NCBI GenBank assembly: GCA_900660155.1
Contig: CABFPE010000010.1
Coordinates: forward strand, 513,665-577,664
Direction of reading: 5' to 3'
Length of the DNA: 64,000 nt
Origin: Hofstenia miamia
Taxonomy: Eukaryota; Xenacoelomorpha; Acoela; Hofsteniidae
Every line of letters starts with the position of its first letter. Within the stretch, counting starts at the first letter, position 1. Below, piece by piece: positions 37,269-52,200 of this stretch. The notes beneath the pieces are model-generated. The model was not told the origin of the DNA and ran no database searches. It saw only the letters and a program-made list of their open reading frames with translations. The translations under genes were made by a program, and so were the position numbers.

Positions 37269-40200
37269 TAGGAAGTATAAATTAAAAGTTAGATATATTT
37301 TATGATTCTAGAACTCTTCATTCGGACTTAGTTCAAAATTATGTCTTAATTCGTTAAGTAGCTTTTTTCCTTACTCTCTCAGCAGCAGTAATTATTTTGT
37401 TGATTAGCTGAAATTCTCTGGATGTAATTTCGCTTCGTATTGCAAATTATAATCACGATTCATTGACGAAGGTTGACTTTTCTAATTGACTCTAATTAAG
37501 TCTTTCCTTGGCAGCAAGATAAACAGTTCGTGCTCAGGAATACCTTGACATTTTAATTAAAGCCATCAATCGTATTTCGGTTTGTTTATATTCTCCTTTT
37601 AGTTCCCGTCAAGGTAAATTATTCCTCAATTTAATCCTACATAATCCCTTGAGTTTATTTTTTCATATCACGTTTCAAGTGTAGTTATTGGTCATTTATG
37701 CAATTATTTACTTTGGTCAAATAAATTGCGGTTTTAGTAGAATTCTACAGAACCATCCAGTCCCAATTGGTACATTTTACTATCTGGGACAATAAATGAA
37801 AATACTGGAACTATTGATTTAAGAATATTACTTCTGGCAATGAGTATATTTTGTGGGTCACAAGAATCCAGAATATTTCATGGGGCTGGGACCAATAACA
37901 TTCTGGTCCCGCAGCCCCATAGTTTTTAGAGGTGTTTTTTCTTGAGAATTGCGCTTCGCCATTACACATTTATATTCATCTAGATCGCTTTCTCACCTGA
38001 ATCGAGAATTTTTCAAAACAATATGTGGCATAGTTATGACACGTGTTGTATGTGACATTGAATGATTTCATCCAAAGAATCAGAATTCTTCTTATTAAAT
38101 GTGTGATTATTTGGGTTCTGTGGGACCAGAAGTTATTGATCCCAGTCTCATCAGACTTATTGGATTTTTCGCATTGCAAGTCCCATTAAGTATTCCAGTC
38201 CCACAGCTTTACTTCTATTTTGCCATAAATTATCTAAAAATTATGAATTGAAATTCTGAAAGGCATGGTCTCCGTTTATTCAATTATTATCTCACTTCCC
38301 AACACAATTGCATTAGATGGCCGAACCCTATTGATGAAATGACATTAAACGTATTTACAGGAACAATATCGCGTAAATGTGTTACTAGCACTATCACTTT
38401 AAAATCAAACCCACGATGTGTTCAGAGTCCTTTACTTTTCAAGACCGAGATACAACATACGTTCAGTTTTTAGAGCTTATTCAATTCGTATTTCAAGCTA
38501 ACTGTAGATTTCAGCGGCCCTATTGATTGTGAATAATTACGTGTAGACTTTCGTGCAGTTAATTTTTAATTTGGAAGTGCTTTTTTCCTTCTCTTGTCCC
38601 TTATTTGTAGTTTACGGCTCTCGGCGTTGACTAAAATCTAATTTAAGCCTTTGATTTATATTTATTCAATTTAAATACTTTATTGGAAATTATATAAATG
38701 TTTTATTCCATTTTCTTTTCAAATTAATATAAAGAAATGCACTGCGCTCATAAAACTGCTTATTTTATTTAAATGGTAAGCTAGCTTCATAATTTAAAGT
38801 TAAATTAAAACTCTGTTATGGTTGTTTGGCTTCAGATTAGTAAAGATATTGCAAATATTATTTTTACGTTTATTACTCAATTGCATTATCCATCTCTAGA
38901 AATAGGTCTTCTACCCAACGCAATTATTTATAGAAGGAAATCAATCGCATTTTACATACACTATACGTCTTATTTAACAACAAGTACACAATAAAAATCT
39001 TGTGTAAATGCAAGAGAGTTTAGGGTTCTCTGGGGTCCAAAATTTACAACAATTATTTGTAATATTCTGAAATCCATGGTCCCAGTTTTTCTTTTCTGAT
39101 CCCACTGAAAAATTATTTCAGTCCCATACGACTCTATGGTTCCGTAGAACCCTAGTAAATTTTCTTAATCATCACCGATCCTACCCAACTTTCTTGCAGC
39201 TCTTGCACACTCTTCAATTTTCAGATGTTTGTTTTTTTCTAATAAAAAATACCTTTCTTTAACGATTCACTTTGACCTATTGATAGTTTTCTCATTTTTT
39301 TAAACCCAATCGTTCGAATTCCCTTTCTTCCAATAAATCAATTGAAAATTCTTGTCGTTAACTATACGTTTTGATCAGGTTTTAAGCATAGTATCGCGAA
39401 TATATCAATTCAAATCTTTGCTGTTGTAAACTCTTGCAGCAATTCCAACGTTTGCTGAGAGCTTTTTAATTATAACGAATAAATCCACAATCGTTATTGG
39501 GAAACCAATTATTCCCAAGAGAAGTACTTTTATGAAAGCTATCCTTTAATTAGTGGATAAAAGACATTTGTGTTCTGCTTAGCTATTTTCGAATCACTTC
39601 ACAATTCGTTTTCCCTCTATAAATATATTATAATTTATTTTACGTGCATGCTTGTCAATGTCAGCAGATGTCTAAAAATATGATTTCTTTGTATTTTCGT
39701 TTATTTTGCTGCTTCTATTTTCGTCATTTTTAATGACATTTGGTTTATTTCCAATTCTCTGTTTATTTATATACCAAATTTGTTGATATCAACACATTGG
39801 GCTACCTGCACTAATTCCAAACCAATTATGTCAAATAGCCGCGATGTCGCATATTTTCCTTGCTAAAGCAAAATTGAGTTCAGTCTATACAGGTGCTACT
39901 GAATTCTTTTTATTTTCAAATAATTCCTTACAACTTGTCGGGTGATCAATATCGAAATCCTTCATAACTCTTCATGCAAAGGACTATGCAATCTTTCATT
40001 TTTGCAACTAATATTCAGTTTCCTAAACGGTCTGCACGACATTAAAGATACAAAAAATACGTAGGAATTGTGCTTTATAGACACACCTATTGGTAATATT
40101 GCAACACAAATTTTCTGATGACATAATATTGTAATATTTTTATTTGTTAAACAGAGAATATCACTTTTTGGCCAACTAGTAACTTGCAAACTGCAGATTA

Positions 40201-43200
40201 TGTTGGCATTAGTTTCATATTTTTTAGAACTTGTGACTCCTGCTTCAGCTGGGGTCCTCTAAATAAAAATCATTGTACATGTGTCTGAGTATGGAAAACT
40301 ACTTCTCGCCGTAGGCGACACATTCTATGCTAAGTTTCACTTTTACATATCCAAGACGTATTTTACATTACAGTCGTCATATTTTTTACTCTTGTAGTGC
40401 TTTTGATAATGCAATTCAAAGTAAATGGTCGACTTTTCTTGGGCTACTGGGAAATTATTTTAAGTGGTAAATCTTGAATTTATCTTAAGCATATCGATCG
40501 CTACACTGGAGATATTCTATCTCCAATCTAGGTTAATAAAACTCTTGAGTTTGCTAAAGGATTGGGTGTGGAAGGTCTGGTGGCGAAAATTATGAAGTTT
40601 AGGGGTTCGTCTGGCTTATTAAAATAATTAATTCAATTTTTTTTATTAATTTAATTTGAATCGATCTTTTTCCAACATTGCCATTCGAGCTATATTAAGT
40701 CAGACCTTGCGAAAAGTCAGAAGCCACTGGCCTTACCCGGCTGAGGTGCTACGGTGTAAATAAAAGAGAAGGCACTCCTCTATCCTGTGGTGTTTTCATA
40801 GTTTTTGAAGACAACATTCTGTCAATTTTGGGCTTGCCTATTTGGAAAATTTGCATAATTCGACAGCCTTCGTATTGATAACATTAGTAAAAATAGCGTG
40901 GGTTGGAGTGAATCACACTACAAATAATAAATTAATTTGCGATTTCAAGCAAAATTTAAAATCATTTTATGCTGTTTTGTATTTTGAATCTTTCAATTAT
41001 ATTGGACGCGGGTCTTATTTTGGTAATTAATTTCGTCAATCAATTGTGCATCTAAAAATAGCGTACTATTTAATTAACGTTTCGTTTTAATTATTTTTTT
41101 CATTTCCTGTAGCACTCGTTTCTAATTTTGACAATGCTGTATTATATTGCATTGCAAAATATCACTGTTCTTTAATTTTTTTAAACATTCCTCACTGTGA
41201 GTTTAAAGTGTGGGTATGTCCAGGCTCGTAGTATATTTAATTTTTTTATGCTCTCATTTCAGAGATTTGTATATTACTTGTACAATGTTACAACAAATTA
41301 GGATTTCGGCAGTATAAATTTATCAGAAAATACGCATTGTTATACGAAGTTAAGAGTTCTAAAAGTTTTGTTAGAAGTTCTCTCCTCGAATAAGTAGGCA
41401 TTGGAATGCTCGACTATGTGTATATTGCTGAATACACATCACCATGTCGACATACTTGGGTCATAGTTACTTACACAGCAAAGGCTTCTTAACGCTAAAA
41501 GTACAGACATGAGTTGTTTCGATACAAACACAAATTTTACTGGATTAGCAATTCATGTACCATAAATCATGTCATACATGTTGATACTTTTTTTAATTAT
41601 ATTTTCAAAATTTTGGGTTTATTGCCAGAGAAAGAATTTTAAACGGGACTTGATGCTAACTAACGACATCTACAACTACTTTTCCTCTTTGATGCCTATT
41701 TTTATTTGTAATTTTTATGTTAGTAGCTTCACACTATACTATTACTACTATTACTATTACGATTATTGTTTTTAATTTGCGTTATTTTTTGTTGTACTTT
41801 GCAGTTTGCTTGAATTTCTGATTTCATAACATTTCTTAAAATTTTCATTGCAAAGTGTTTGTGCCGTTGGATTTTATCCATGTGACTTTAAGTTTTGATT
41901 AAAATCTTTGATTATATATTGGTCATTTCATAATTTTATGCTGATTTTAACATTCTACGGTGGACTACGTCCTATTTCTAACTGCAGGCGTATTTAGATT
42001 TGTGTGCTAAATTTGATAGCAGTTATAATTACAACGCGCAGATTTGCATACTAGCATGACAGCTGTTCAATGAATTGCATTCATCAAGGTTGACATTATT
42101 TCATTTCAAACATGCTTACTCAGTTTTTTTCTGGTCATGCTATGTTTCACTTTGAAAATCCATTTTTAAATGAGTTTTTAAATTAGAAATTGCTTGATTC
42201 CTTGTATTTACAGGGTTAGTCTAAAAATGATCCCATTTTGTTACAGTTGGGTGTGAGTGGAAATATGTGATATAAGTTGTATATCATTTTTCACTAAAAC
42301 CTTTATGCAGAATGTACTTAAGCTTATGGTTAACCCTGTCTTTACAACTTGCTTTTGCTCAGTTCTTTGAACAGGGTTATTAAGAGTTGCTTAATAATTA
42401 ATTAATGCTGGAGAAGTACTAGACTTGTTCCTTTAACGCTTATAATTGTAGCTGTATCTATATTATTCTACTGAATCCTAGTTCAAAATGTTTTGTATAG
42501 TTTTCGTACATACTATTGAACTCCCTTAGTGATTGAATCACAAATTAATGTGAATTTACCACTTGAGACAATCAACGGGGAAGTACCTACACATGTATAC
42601 GCATATTTTTATCAGTGTGTTATATAATCTCAAGGGCATTAGATTACATGCTAACAACCAACCATGCCTGATCGTAACCCAAACCTTAGCCCTAAATTAC
42701 CCCTCAGAAAATGGCATTTTTTATAGTCTTAAACCATTGCTCAGCTTCTAGATTGCGACATTCCTCTTCACATGCTAATGTAATACATCACCGATTTCTA
42801 TTGATTTTTTTAATATCCTAAGTTACGCATCGAATTGCAATTGAGACTTATACGCATAAGAAAGTTGGCAGTAAGTTTGATTGTCTTTTCAGATGACAAA
42901 AAAGTTATTTTCAAGCTGCAACATGATTAATTTTTTGCAATGAAACTTTCATTAGGAAAGCCTACACTTAGGGTGGAAATTGTGTGATTTTTCTTCAATT
43001 AGAAGCAGAAGCCATTACACGTTAAAAATAGAAGAGACATTTACAAAGCCTTCGAAATTATCTGTTTATTGAATTTACAATAACGTTAAATTATCTTTTT
43101 TAAGAAATTCAAAACGATCATTGCTTCAACCAATTACGAATTCAAAGCGTTCACATTTTTCTTTACCTGCCGTCTATATATAACACCATTGTTTATTGTT

Positions 43201-46200
43201 AATTAATGTTTCTTACCAGTTATCATATTTTGCGTGCTTAGACTTCCATAATAACACAATTCCTTGTCATTTGCACATTGAGCGCATGCCGTTGATATCA
43301 ACCGTTTTGAATCATGTGGGATATTTGTTAAAAGTTTAAACGTACTCCCCCGAATGATGACATTCATTTTGTATACTTTTAGATCTGGAGGCCAACCTTC
43401 TTCTATTTCCACTTCACATAATCAAGAGTATCCTCTTCGAAAGACATCCTCTGAACCTAATTTAAAGGCCAAATCCAAAATTAAGCAGAAAGTTGCAGGC
43501 TGTCGGAGCAGTCCACTAACAGCCAGGCCTCCTGCTCATCCACTTTGTAAGAAGACCCTTTCATCAGACTATGCCAGTAAATATCATTTTTAATATGGTT
43601 ACATTATATATTTGGTTATATTGATTACTTTTGCGTATTAAAAATCAAGAATTTGTGCGGATCAATGGGGTGTTAATTTTTAAAACAAGTTATATTGCTT
43701 GTAATTTTCAAGTTTGAAGTTTGTGTGAAAAAGTGTATTTTTCCTTCATTTACGCGATTATCTTGTCATTGAGATTTTGAATTGAACTTCTTTAATCCCT
43801 TATGAGATTTTAACTTAGTTGCCAGTGCATTACGTAACTTTGTTTAATATGCAATAAATCACAGAAATATATCCACATATTATAATTGTCAAAATGCAGA
43901 ATTGCACATGCAATCGAGTCATTAAGGTGGAATTGAATTTAATAAATTCTCTATATACCAAGATAATACCTGTCCACTCTAATTCAGTGCTAGAGTTTGC
44001 AATCTGGTATGGTGCCATATACTTGTCTAATCAAACGATAATAAAGTATGGTTTAATTTTAAAATTAGGCAATCTTTGCATTCATTTCGAATCAGGTTTC
44101 AGACAATTTCTTACCAACCTTCTTATTTTTTGACAATTTCACAGCAGCAAGCCTTAAGGTCACCTTTATTAAAGTTGAAGATGCTTTTCGCAATTTTCCA
44201 TTTCTCCCGAAGTTTTTCATTATAATTGAAGAATTGAGCATCTTATTTACAATTGTTCACTAAATGAATCGGACAATTAGTTAAATAGTGGCAGAAATAT
44301 TAGATGACTTACGCCCTCTTGCGCTTAAATTTCATGTAAGCATCTCCGCCCATTTATTCTAACGACATTGTGTAATTAAATCAGTTTAATTCTTTATATT
44401 TTATATGTGTGTCCATGCTTAGTTCGGCTCATTATTAAATTTTTAATACTAGTTTTATAAGAAATATTTGGCAATTGACGGTGTCTTTGATGTTTTGTTT
44501 CTCGGTTTGAAAAATTGATGAAGATGTTCTGGAATTAAATCTGAATCAATGCTGGATATCAACAACTTATCACCAAGCATTTGAAACAACCTTGCATTCT
44601 TTAAAAACAAAAACAGTTTTTCTCCAATTTTCTCTAAATGTAATGGGGAACATTTGTGTCTAAATTTTTGGAAATTATTGCGATTTTTCTTTGAAAATCA
44701 TTCACATTATCTTCATAGTTAAGATTCAGATAGTCTACGTCCTATGGGAGCAACAGCTTTCCTCAACTGTGGCGCTTTCAATTTTTTCTATTCCTGAGTT
44801 ATGAGTGCTTAAGATGCTGCCAATATTTACTATTATATGCGATTTGGTTTAATTTAGCCGTAAATTTTTTTTAGTAAAATACCAAATTACTTGATATAGA
44901 ATTTCAATCGCATACTTCTAAATATTTCAGTGCTACGCGAAGCCACAATTTTCAATATTTTAAATAAATTTCTACGAGTAAAACTTTCTTACTCAATACA
45001 CGAAATAGCCAATGTAAAAGTTGTGTGCAATTGCAGTCAGTTTGCGATTAAGATCGTATAAAGTTTGCACACGTATGCGATTTTTTGAAACGTAGTTAGC
45101 AGTTAGGTCTGCACTAACTAGGGCAATGGAGAAAGTCTCCAATTCAAAAAGTTTTTATACTTTATCTTCCTATAATCCATTCTTGAGATCCTTTAAGAAA
45201 GTAATCGCATGTAATTCAATTTTACCTTTCCAATGTTTTGAAGCGTTATTGTTGCTTATGTTAGAGTCTGACAGGCTTTAATCCTGATATCACATTGATC
45301 TGATTTCATTACACTGATGGTTTTTTTCCTGATCTTACTCACTATTACTGCCGGGTACTCGTAAAAGTTTTAAAAATATTGCTGGGTACAACTATCAAAA
45401 TGTAGGTTGTAAATTATTTTTTACAAGCAAAATGTTTAGGTTAATTTTGTTTGTAATTAATTTGATTGACAATTTTATTTAAGTTTAGGGGCTTTTAAAG
45501 TTCTTTATTTAATTTTGCCAAAAATTCTATTCTGGAAATATCTTCACAATGGTCGGATAGCGTTCCGAAACATAGATAAGCAGTCGTGCAAGGGAGCCGG
45601 AAAAGCCTACGTTATATACATTTTATCACAATTTCATCTTTTGCTGATTTTACCGAACATTGATTTGGTAATGATTTAACCCCATTTGATCTCAAGTGTT
45701 TAAAGGCAATGATGAGTGTTACATTTGAGATTCTACAGTTAAATATTTGATTTTTAAGATTGCCTTCATAGCATATCACGGAGCTGCTAAATTTAGATTT
45801 TGCTTATCAAATATTTATTTAAGCTTGTCCCTAAGGTTCCCTAGTATTAACTACTACAAAGCGATCGATTCCATTCTTTCTATTGATTGTGAATTAAATA
45901 TTTATCAATCAATTTATTCCCACGCGCTTGTTTCATCTCGGTTTGTAGAAAATTATAAACCTTTCGAAATATTAGTAAAGCTCCCGAGGATATTTAACTT
46001 TCCAATCTATAAATATGTCATCACTGTTCGCCTGTTTAACTCCCGCCGACAGCTATCCACTCGTCACAACAAAAATATAGTAGTGCTCACTGCTTGAGCG
46101 CTGCCCAGCTCGATCTATTGTCCGAGATATCAAAACATGGCCATGCTACTATGTAGACAAAATTAATGACCTAGAAATAAGAGCAAATATCGGTGGATGT

Positions 46201-49200
46201 ATAAATAACACTAAAACTCACTTTCCTATTCTTCTGATAACATGCTTCCGGTGGGTTGTTCAACCTGAATATCGGTTTCTAAATGTTCAGAAACAACTCA
46301 TGTATATGTGACCTTCATTTGCAAAAATATTCAAATTTTTATGCATCGTCATCAAGCTTAATTTAGATCCACGAATCTATAGGGCAGGTTCTCCCTTATC
46401 AGATGGTGGCTCTCCTTCCAGCACTTCTTGTCATCACAGTCCAGTTGATCAAAAACTATCGGATGAGGTAGCATTTTTTAAATAGATTGTTACTTTAAGT
46501 ATTTTACTATTAGGCATGGGTTGTTCAACTTTAAGAGAAATCAGGAGACCTGTATTGTTATGATGTATTTGGATAAAATCCTGAATTTTTATGAATTTCT
46601 TGCTTCATATTTGAGCATCGTAAATAAATACTTTATGCCATTTGTCAATATCCAATTCACAAATTTGCAGAAAACAAAGCCATTTTATGATATTTCAAAT
46701 ATTAATTTCTTTCTATATTCTTTTCAATTATTAATAATTTATTAATAGTTTTCATCCAGTTTTTTTGTAAAACATCTCTTAAATTTGAAAGGAATATTGG
46801 ATAAATTGGAAACAACAAAAGTAAATAGCTGATGGGACAAAAGGTTCTCCAGGTATGTGATGTGATTCCAGGTAATTCAACCAGCTTACAATTGCTTTCT
46901 GAAATGAATTCATATGCAACTCGAGATAAAATTGCAGTTTGTGGTAATTTAATGTACTTTGGCTACGAAATTTAAATTTTCAGGTGAATACGCCTTTATT
47001 TCTCGGCATGTCACTGTCTTATTGTGTTAAATGAATGAAATGTGCTATATGGTTGCATATATAGTTATTTTCTAAATTGGAATTTTTGTTGTTTTCATTT
47101 TTGGTATTCTTTTATTTTATTTTGAAAAGCTGAATTATTTTAGGGGGACATTTAAATCGTAAAATAGGCGCAACCCTAAATCTATTATTGGCTTATTGAT
47201 GGGTATTAATTCAATGTGGAATGTAATTTACGTTTTGTGATTTTCAGATAAACTTTGGTAAGAATAGGTATTGTGTGCTCTCTATAAAAAGAAAGGAAAC
47301 CATTTATGTCTGCTTCTGCAATAGAATGGGATCTTTGGTAATAGTTCATTTTGATAAAACGGCGAGGGAGAGTTAATTCGTCAGTATTTTTAGCAGTTTT
47401 GTAATTCACAGCTGAGTTTTCAAAGGTTGATTTATGCATCCGTTGGATTATTATAATATCTTATCTACCTTTCATCAGCTCTAAAAATATAGCTTAATTA
47501 AGGCGTACATGTGTTTCTATGACTACTTGGCTGACAGAATTCTGCGATTATTAAAGATGTTTAATTATACAACTTGTATTCCATTTGTTTGAGCGGGAAA
47601 TTAGTTATTTTTGTCATTTTTAATTGATTTGCAGCGAACCTGCCTTTCGTCCAATCACATCAAAGCTCGCTCTTTGATTAACCAACTCATGAATTTTTGA
47701 CAAAAGAAGACCGTGAGTTGCAGCTCTTAATTATTTATTGAATGTGTTGCTTTTACACCCAAAGTGGATTTTCATTGTCTGCTTTTCTGAGAATGCAAAC
47801 AACCCAGCCTTTGATTTCGCCATTCTGCGTTATATCTTTATTGTTTATTTTGCTAAAATTAAACATTTTGCCTTAATTGCAAATGTTAATATGGTAAATG
47901 CGTTTTCACTTTCCCTTATCTTTTATTAGCACTCTCAAATGTCAGAGAACGCGCTTTTTAAACTCATTCATTTGACAACGTTTTAATACACTAAAAGTTC
48001 AAATTCTAAGTTTGAAACAAGCTTTAAAATAGACACTACTAATCAATAATGTCATCTTCTTTTCATTGTTCATTTTAAACTTCAATAATTTTGCATTCAT
48101 TACTAGAACTTTGACTTGTCTTGAGTTTATCAATAAATCCATTTTCTTGGAATATAAATGCTTACTCTTTCAAAATGAGATCCAGCAATTCTTTAGCGTT
48201 ACTGATTAATCCGACCACTGTGACCTTGAAATTTGAGGCCGCTATTATGTTTATTGATATGCATATATTTTACCATTTGGCAGATTTGAATTTATTGATT
48301 GTAGTCCTATTTAGTTCCATGGACTTTGCTCACAGTCCCCTCCCATTTCGAATCATACAAAATATTCTAATTGCTCAACATTTTGCAAATGTTAGTTTTG
48401 AAATTCTTCTATCCTTGGTCTTATATTGGTTTCAGGCCTTTTGAAATATTTATTCCTATGATGGGACGGGGACTAATAAATCAAATGGGGCTTGATTGTC
48501 CCATCCATATATATATATATATAGGTATGTATGTATGCACATGTATGTGTACATATTTATCTTTACAATTCTATGGCTTAGCATATATTTGTTAAAATTA
48601 TGTTTGTATCATGCAATTTTATTTCAACTACCAATTCCAGGAACTGGTTTATGCTATAGCCATTATCTTTTTTATGTATATTTAAACCGAAAAACACCAG
48701 TTGGGATTAATCTATTAAATACCCATTATGTTCACTCTTTTTCCATTTTATATTATAATGAATATTTTTAGGATTACCACGCTAACAACGATCACATGAC
48801 CTCACAGAATGAAAACATACGTCATTCTGCTAACGTAATTTCAAAGCACAACGTTAAGCCACATCCACCTCTCAAACGATCAGTGGTAAGTTTTCCATTT
48901 GGTTACATGAGTAGACATTTAACACAAAAATATTAAAAAAATAGTCGTCCACTTATTTCCAGGGCTGAAAAAATCATTTTATGTATTTAAAAAACCATTT
49001 TTTTAGTGAGAGAAACTTTCGTTTGACAATTTTTTAAAATATTAAGTTAAAACAGGTTTCTCAAATGGTCACTTGAAAAGTGGGTAATTCTGCTAAAATA
49101 TCGGAATTGAATCAAAGGAAGCATCAGAGTGAGTTGCTAAGTGGCACAAATTATCCTATTTAAAAATTAAAACACCTCATTTACTAAATTTTCAACTGCG

Positions 49201-52200
49201 TTTTACTTGTTTATTTTTATGCGGTTTTTTGCATTGCCCGCTCTCATTATAGATTCAATTTTTTCACACAGATCAAAATCTAGAATAAATTATCTAGTGA
49301 TATCAGTATATTATTAGTGAACACTGAAAAATCAAATTCAAATGATTATTTGACTGAAGCTTTTAGAATTCCATTGCGCTATATCATAGTAAATCTTTCA
49401 CTCACAAAGTGTTTGTAAAGTTGAAAACATGATGGATTCTAAAATACACTCAAGGTTTGCAAAAAATGTATTTGTTTACAAAAAAAACATTTTAAACGTT
49501 TAAAACGTTTTTGCTCTTGGACAGACCCAACTCAAGGTACGAAAATTTTGCTAAAACACATATAGTAGCAAATATTGAATTATGATAAACTTATCAACAT
49601 TCATTTTTCATTTCATACACATTTTTTTGGTAGAAAATCGGTTATAAAGGTACGAATGAACGAATGCCAAAAAATTATTTTCCAACTTTCCTATGATTAT
49701 TTGGAAAAATACATTTAAAAAACACTGTTGTTTTAGACAGTGTTTAAAACATGCCAACCCAGCATATATATGAATTCTCTCGCCATGGTTCCTTTCAGGA
49801 ACACATGGAATATTTTCCCGGAAGAGCAAAAAAATTTCGTTTATGCGTATAATTATTTCTCGCAATGAGTTCCATTTTAGAATTCTAATAGAATTTTCTT
49901 TGTCTTTTGATAAATTTGTAATTGCTGCAATTTGTTGCACTCAAATATCTCATCCAATTGACGTACAGCAAAAAGAATGATAAAGCATTGAGCCGTCTCA
50001 TTTTTTCTTTGAAATTCGCCATTTTTTGATTTGAGCTATTTTTGTCTCAATTATGGAATTAAATTCACTTGCTGAATCAACCCTCTAAAATAGCAATTGT
50101 TAGATTTTTAATTGTTTTGCAGATGGTAATTTTTGACCCATGCATAATTTACCGTCCATGGTCATCAAGTGAGGCAACACTCCAGCTGTGTTTTTCCATA
50201 ATTTAAATCATCTTCCGCTCCATTTCAATCCGTTTTCAGGTCATTATTAACCAATGAGTTAGCGTCTTTCGCCTATTCATTGACCCGGGATTTTATAGCT
50301 CTCTTTTCAATTCCCCATCCTTTAGCTTTGAAACGCATTTCAGCCGGCACTTTGCTAACCGGTTTCACAAGGAAGCGCTTTAACATGTCCAATTCCTTTC
50401 GAACCAGGCATCTCAACTCCCATAAACTCACACAAACAATCATCCCTCGAATGATAAATCATTTATGATTCGCACTAATTGTTCCCATTTAGTTAATTTT
50501 CAAAAAGAACTTGTTTTCTAAAGATTTTTATGACTTAGAGTTTTTGTATTTTCAAATTATTGTGCGGATGTTTTAAAACCTGTTGCCATAAAATATTGAA
50601 TGCTTTTCAAGTAAATTCACTTTTCTTTATTCTTTTACAAAGCGGAATGTAATTTATAAAATTAATTCTCCCTAAATGATTTAGGCCGAAAATAGTGCCT
50701 TTGATAGCCTATAATTAAATATATATTTACTACATTTTTTACATTGAAGGGGCTTTTTAACTAGCATGTTTTTAACCATATACTGTCTACCCCTTTCCCA
50801 CATTTTCAAGCAGTTTTCTCCAAGCGTTTTCGAACATTTGGAAGTCGTGCTCGAATTTAATTTTGAAACTTTTAATTGAAATTTCGATTTTTATGTAAGC
50901 TTTTACATTTTCTCCATACCTCATGTTCAGATAATCAGTAGTTTTAAAGACCATGGGAACAACAATAACCCCAACTGCTGAGTCCCCCAAGTCAGAGGTG
51001 GTGGTTTCTTCGATTTTAAATGTCTCTATTAATTCGTATCAATGTATTATGTTGAACAACAACAACAATTATCCAATGCTGATCAAGACCATCTTGCTTT
51101 CCAATTAAATTTATTGTTTTAGTAAGTTCGCTTCTATCCTGCAAAACTACCGCATTAATTCCTCAATTTTCAAGTGATTTTTTCGGTGATTTAATATTCT
51201 AAATTCATTTGATAATTGAATAAGAAAGTATCTCTGTAATGGAGAAACTTTTCAGAATTGATTATGCCTTGTTTCTGAGATTATTCGCTAGGAACTTAAG
51301 GGGAAGTGCTCCAAGGCCTTCCATGAACTGTTCAGCAGATGTGTTCATCAGTTTAAGAAGCAACCTAATAAATTTTTGACTGACACCTATTAATACTAGA
51401 CTATGTTCCACTTATTCCTTATTACAATGTATGTCTGATTTTTTAATTATTTTCAATTACTTTTTACACTTTGTGAAGCTATTAGATTATTATTTTGAGT
51501 TGATGTGGAAAACGCAGTGTAAGAAGCTTTATTGTTTAATCTTTTAATTGCTTGCATATACTTGCAAGATCCTATTTCACGCTTTCATTTGGATCAGTCA
51601 ACAAGAAAAAATGTGTTAGGTTTCACCTCTAGTATTTAACGTCTGCTGCTACATCTCTTTCGTAATGGGAATCCTTTGTGAGAAGAGCAGCAGACAAAAG
51701 AAAATATTTAAATTTCATAATATTGATGGAAGCGTCTGTTTGTTTGACATTGTCATTTAGTCACAATATGGAAGATTTATAAACTTCATTAAAATTCTAT
51801 TTTCTAAATTAAGAACGACTCTGTCAACTGCTGTCTGTTTCATTTAAAGCTAAATGCAGCATTTAAATGGCAAACAAGCACTATTTATATCTCAACATGA
51901 CAGCGAAAAACATCTTGCCCACTACTGATGGGTAGACGAGGTCGATTGAGAAACAACTTTTTTAAAACACTCACAATCTACTTCCAAAATTTGGTCATAG
52001 GTAGTTCAAACAAAATGCTATATGGTCTCTTAGATATTCATTAGATTCTATTTCTAAAAATGTTTAAAATCGAAGATTAGATTTTTTATTTAGATATTTG
52101 ATTTATGTCATGGGGGAGTTTTCTCAACGTTGCAAAAATGTAACACAATGTCTTAAACCTTTTTTTACAAAGATTAGTTTTGTTGACCTTAGAATACAAA

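Larger units (their letters stand above)
29941..43382 (+). other. HDAC intron 2 (about 13.4 kb), transposon-rich
   Basis: Holds the mariner relic, Tc1-like copies, a hAT MITE with target duplication, a 34-bp palindrome, (TA)n tracts, an N-joined duplication and three GGTTCTGTGGGACC-family repeats. I recognise no additional exon. Confidence 0.7.

Noticed and set aside
45747-46097. 116-codon ORF in HDAC intron 3
   Set aside because: No conserved pattern, no acceptor/donor fitting neighbouring phases.
50942-50998. Extra HDAC exon encoding a Thr/Pro-rich peptide, or the overlapping minus-strand ORF 50787-50990
   Set aside because: The plus-strand frame needs phase 1 at entry while exon 5 ends in phase 0 and exon 6 begins in phase 0; neither reading has family motifs.
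51299-51380. Exon-like patch with two open frames ([19 protein letters not shown] in one)
   Set aside because: No donor in a fitting phase and no similarity to class IIa linker sequence.
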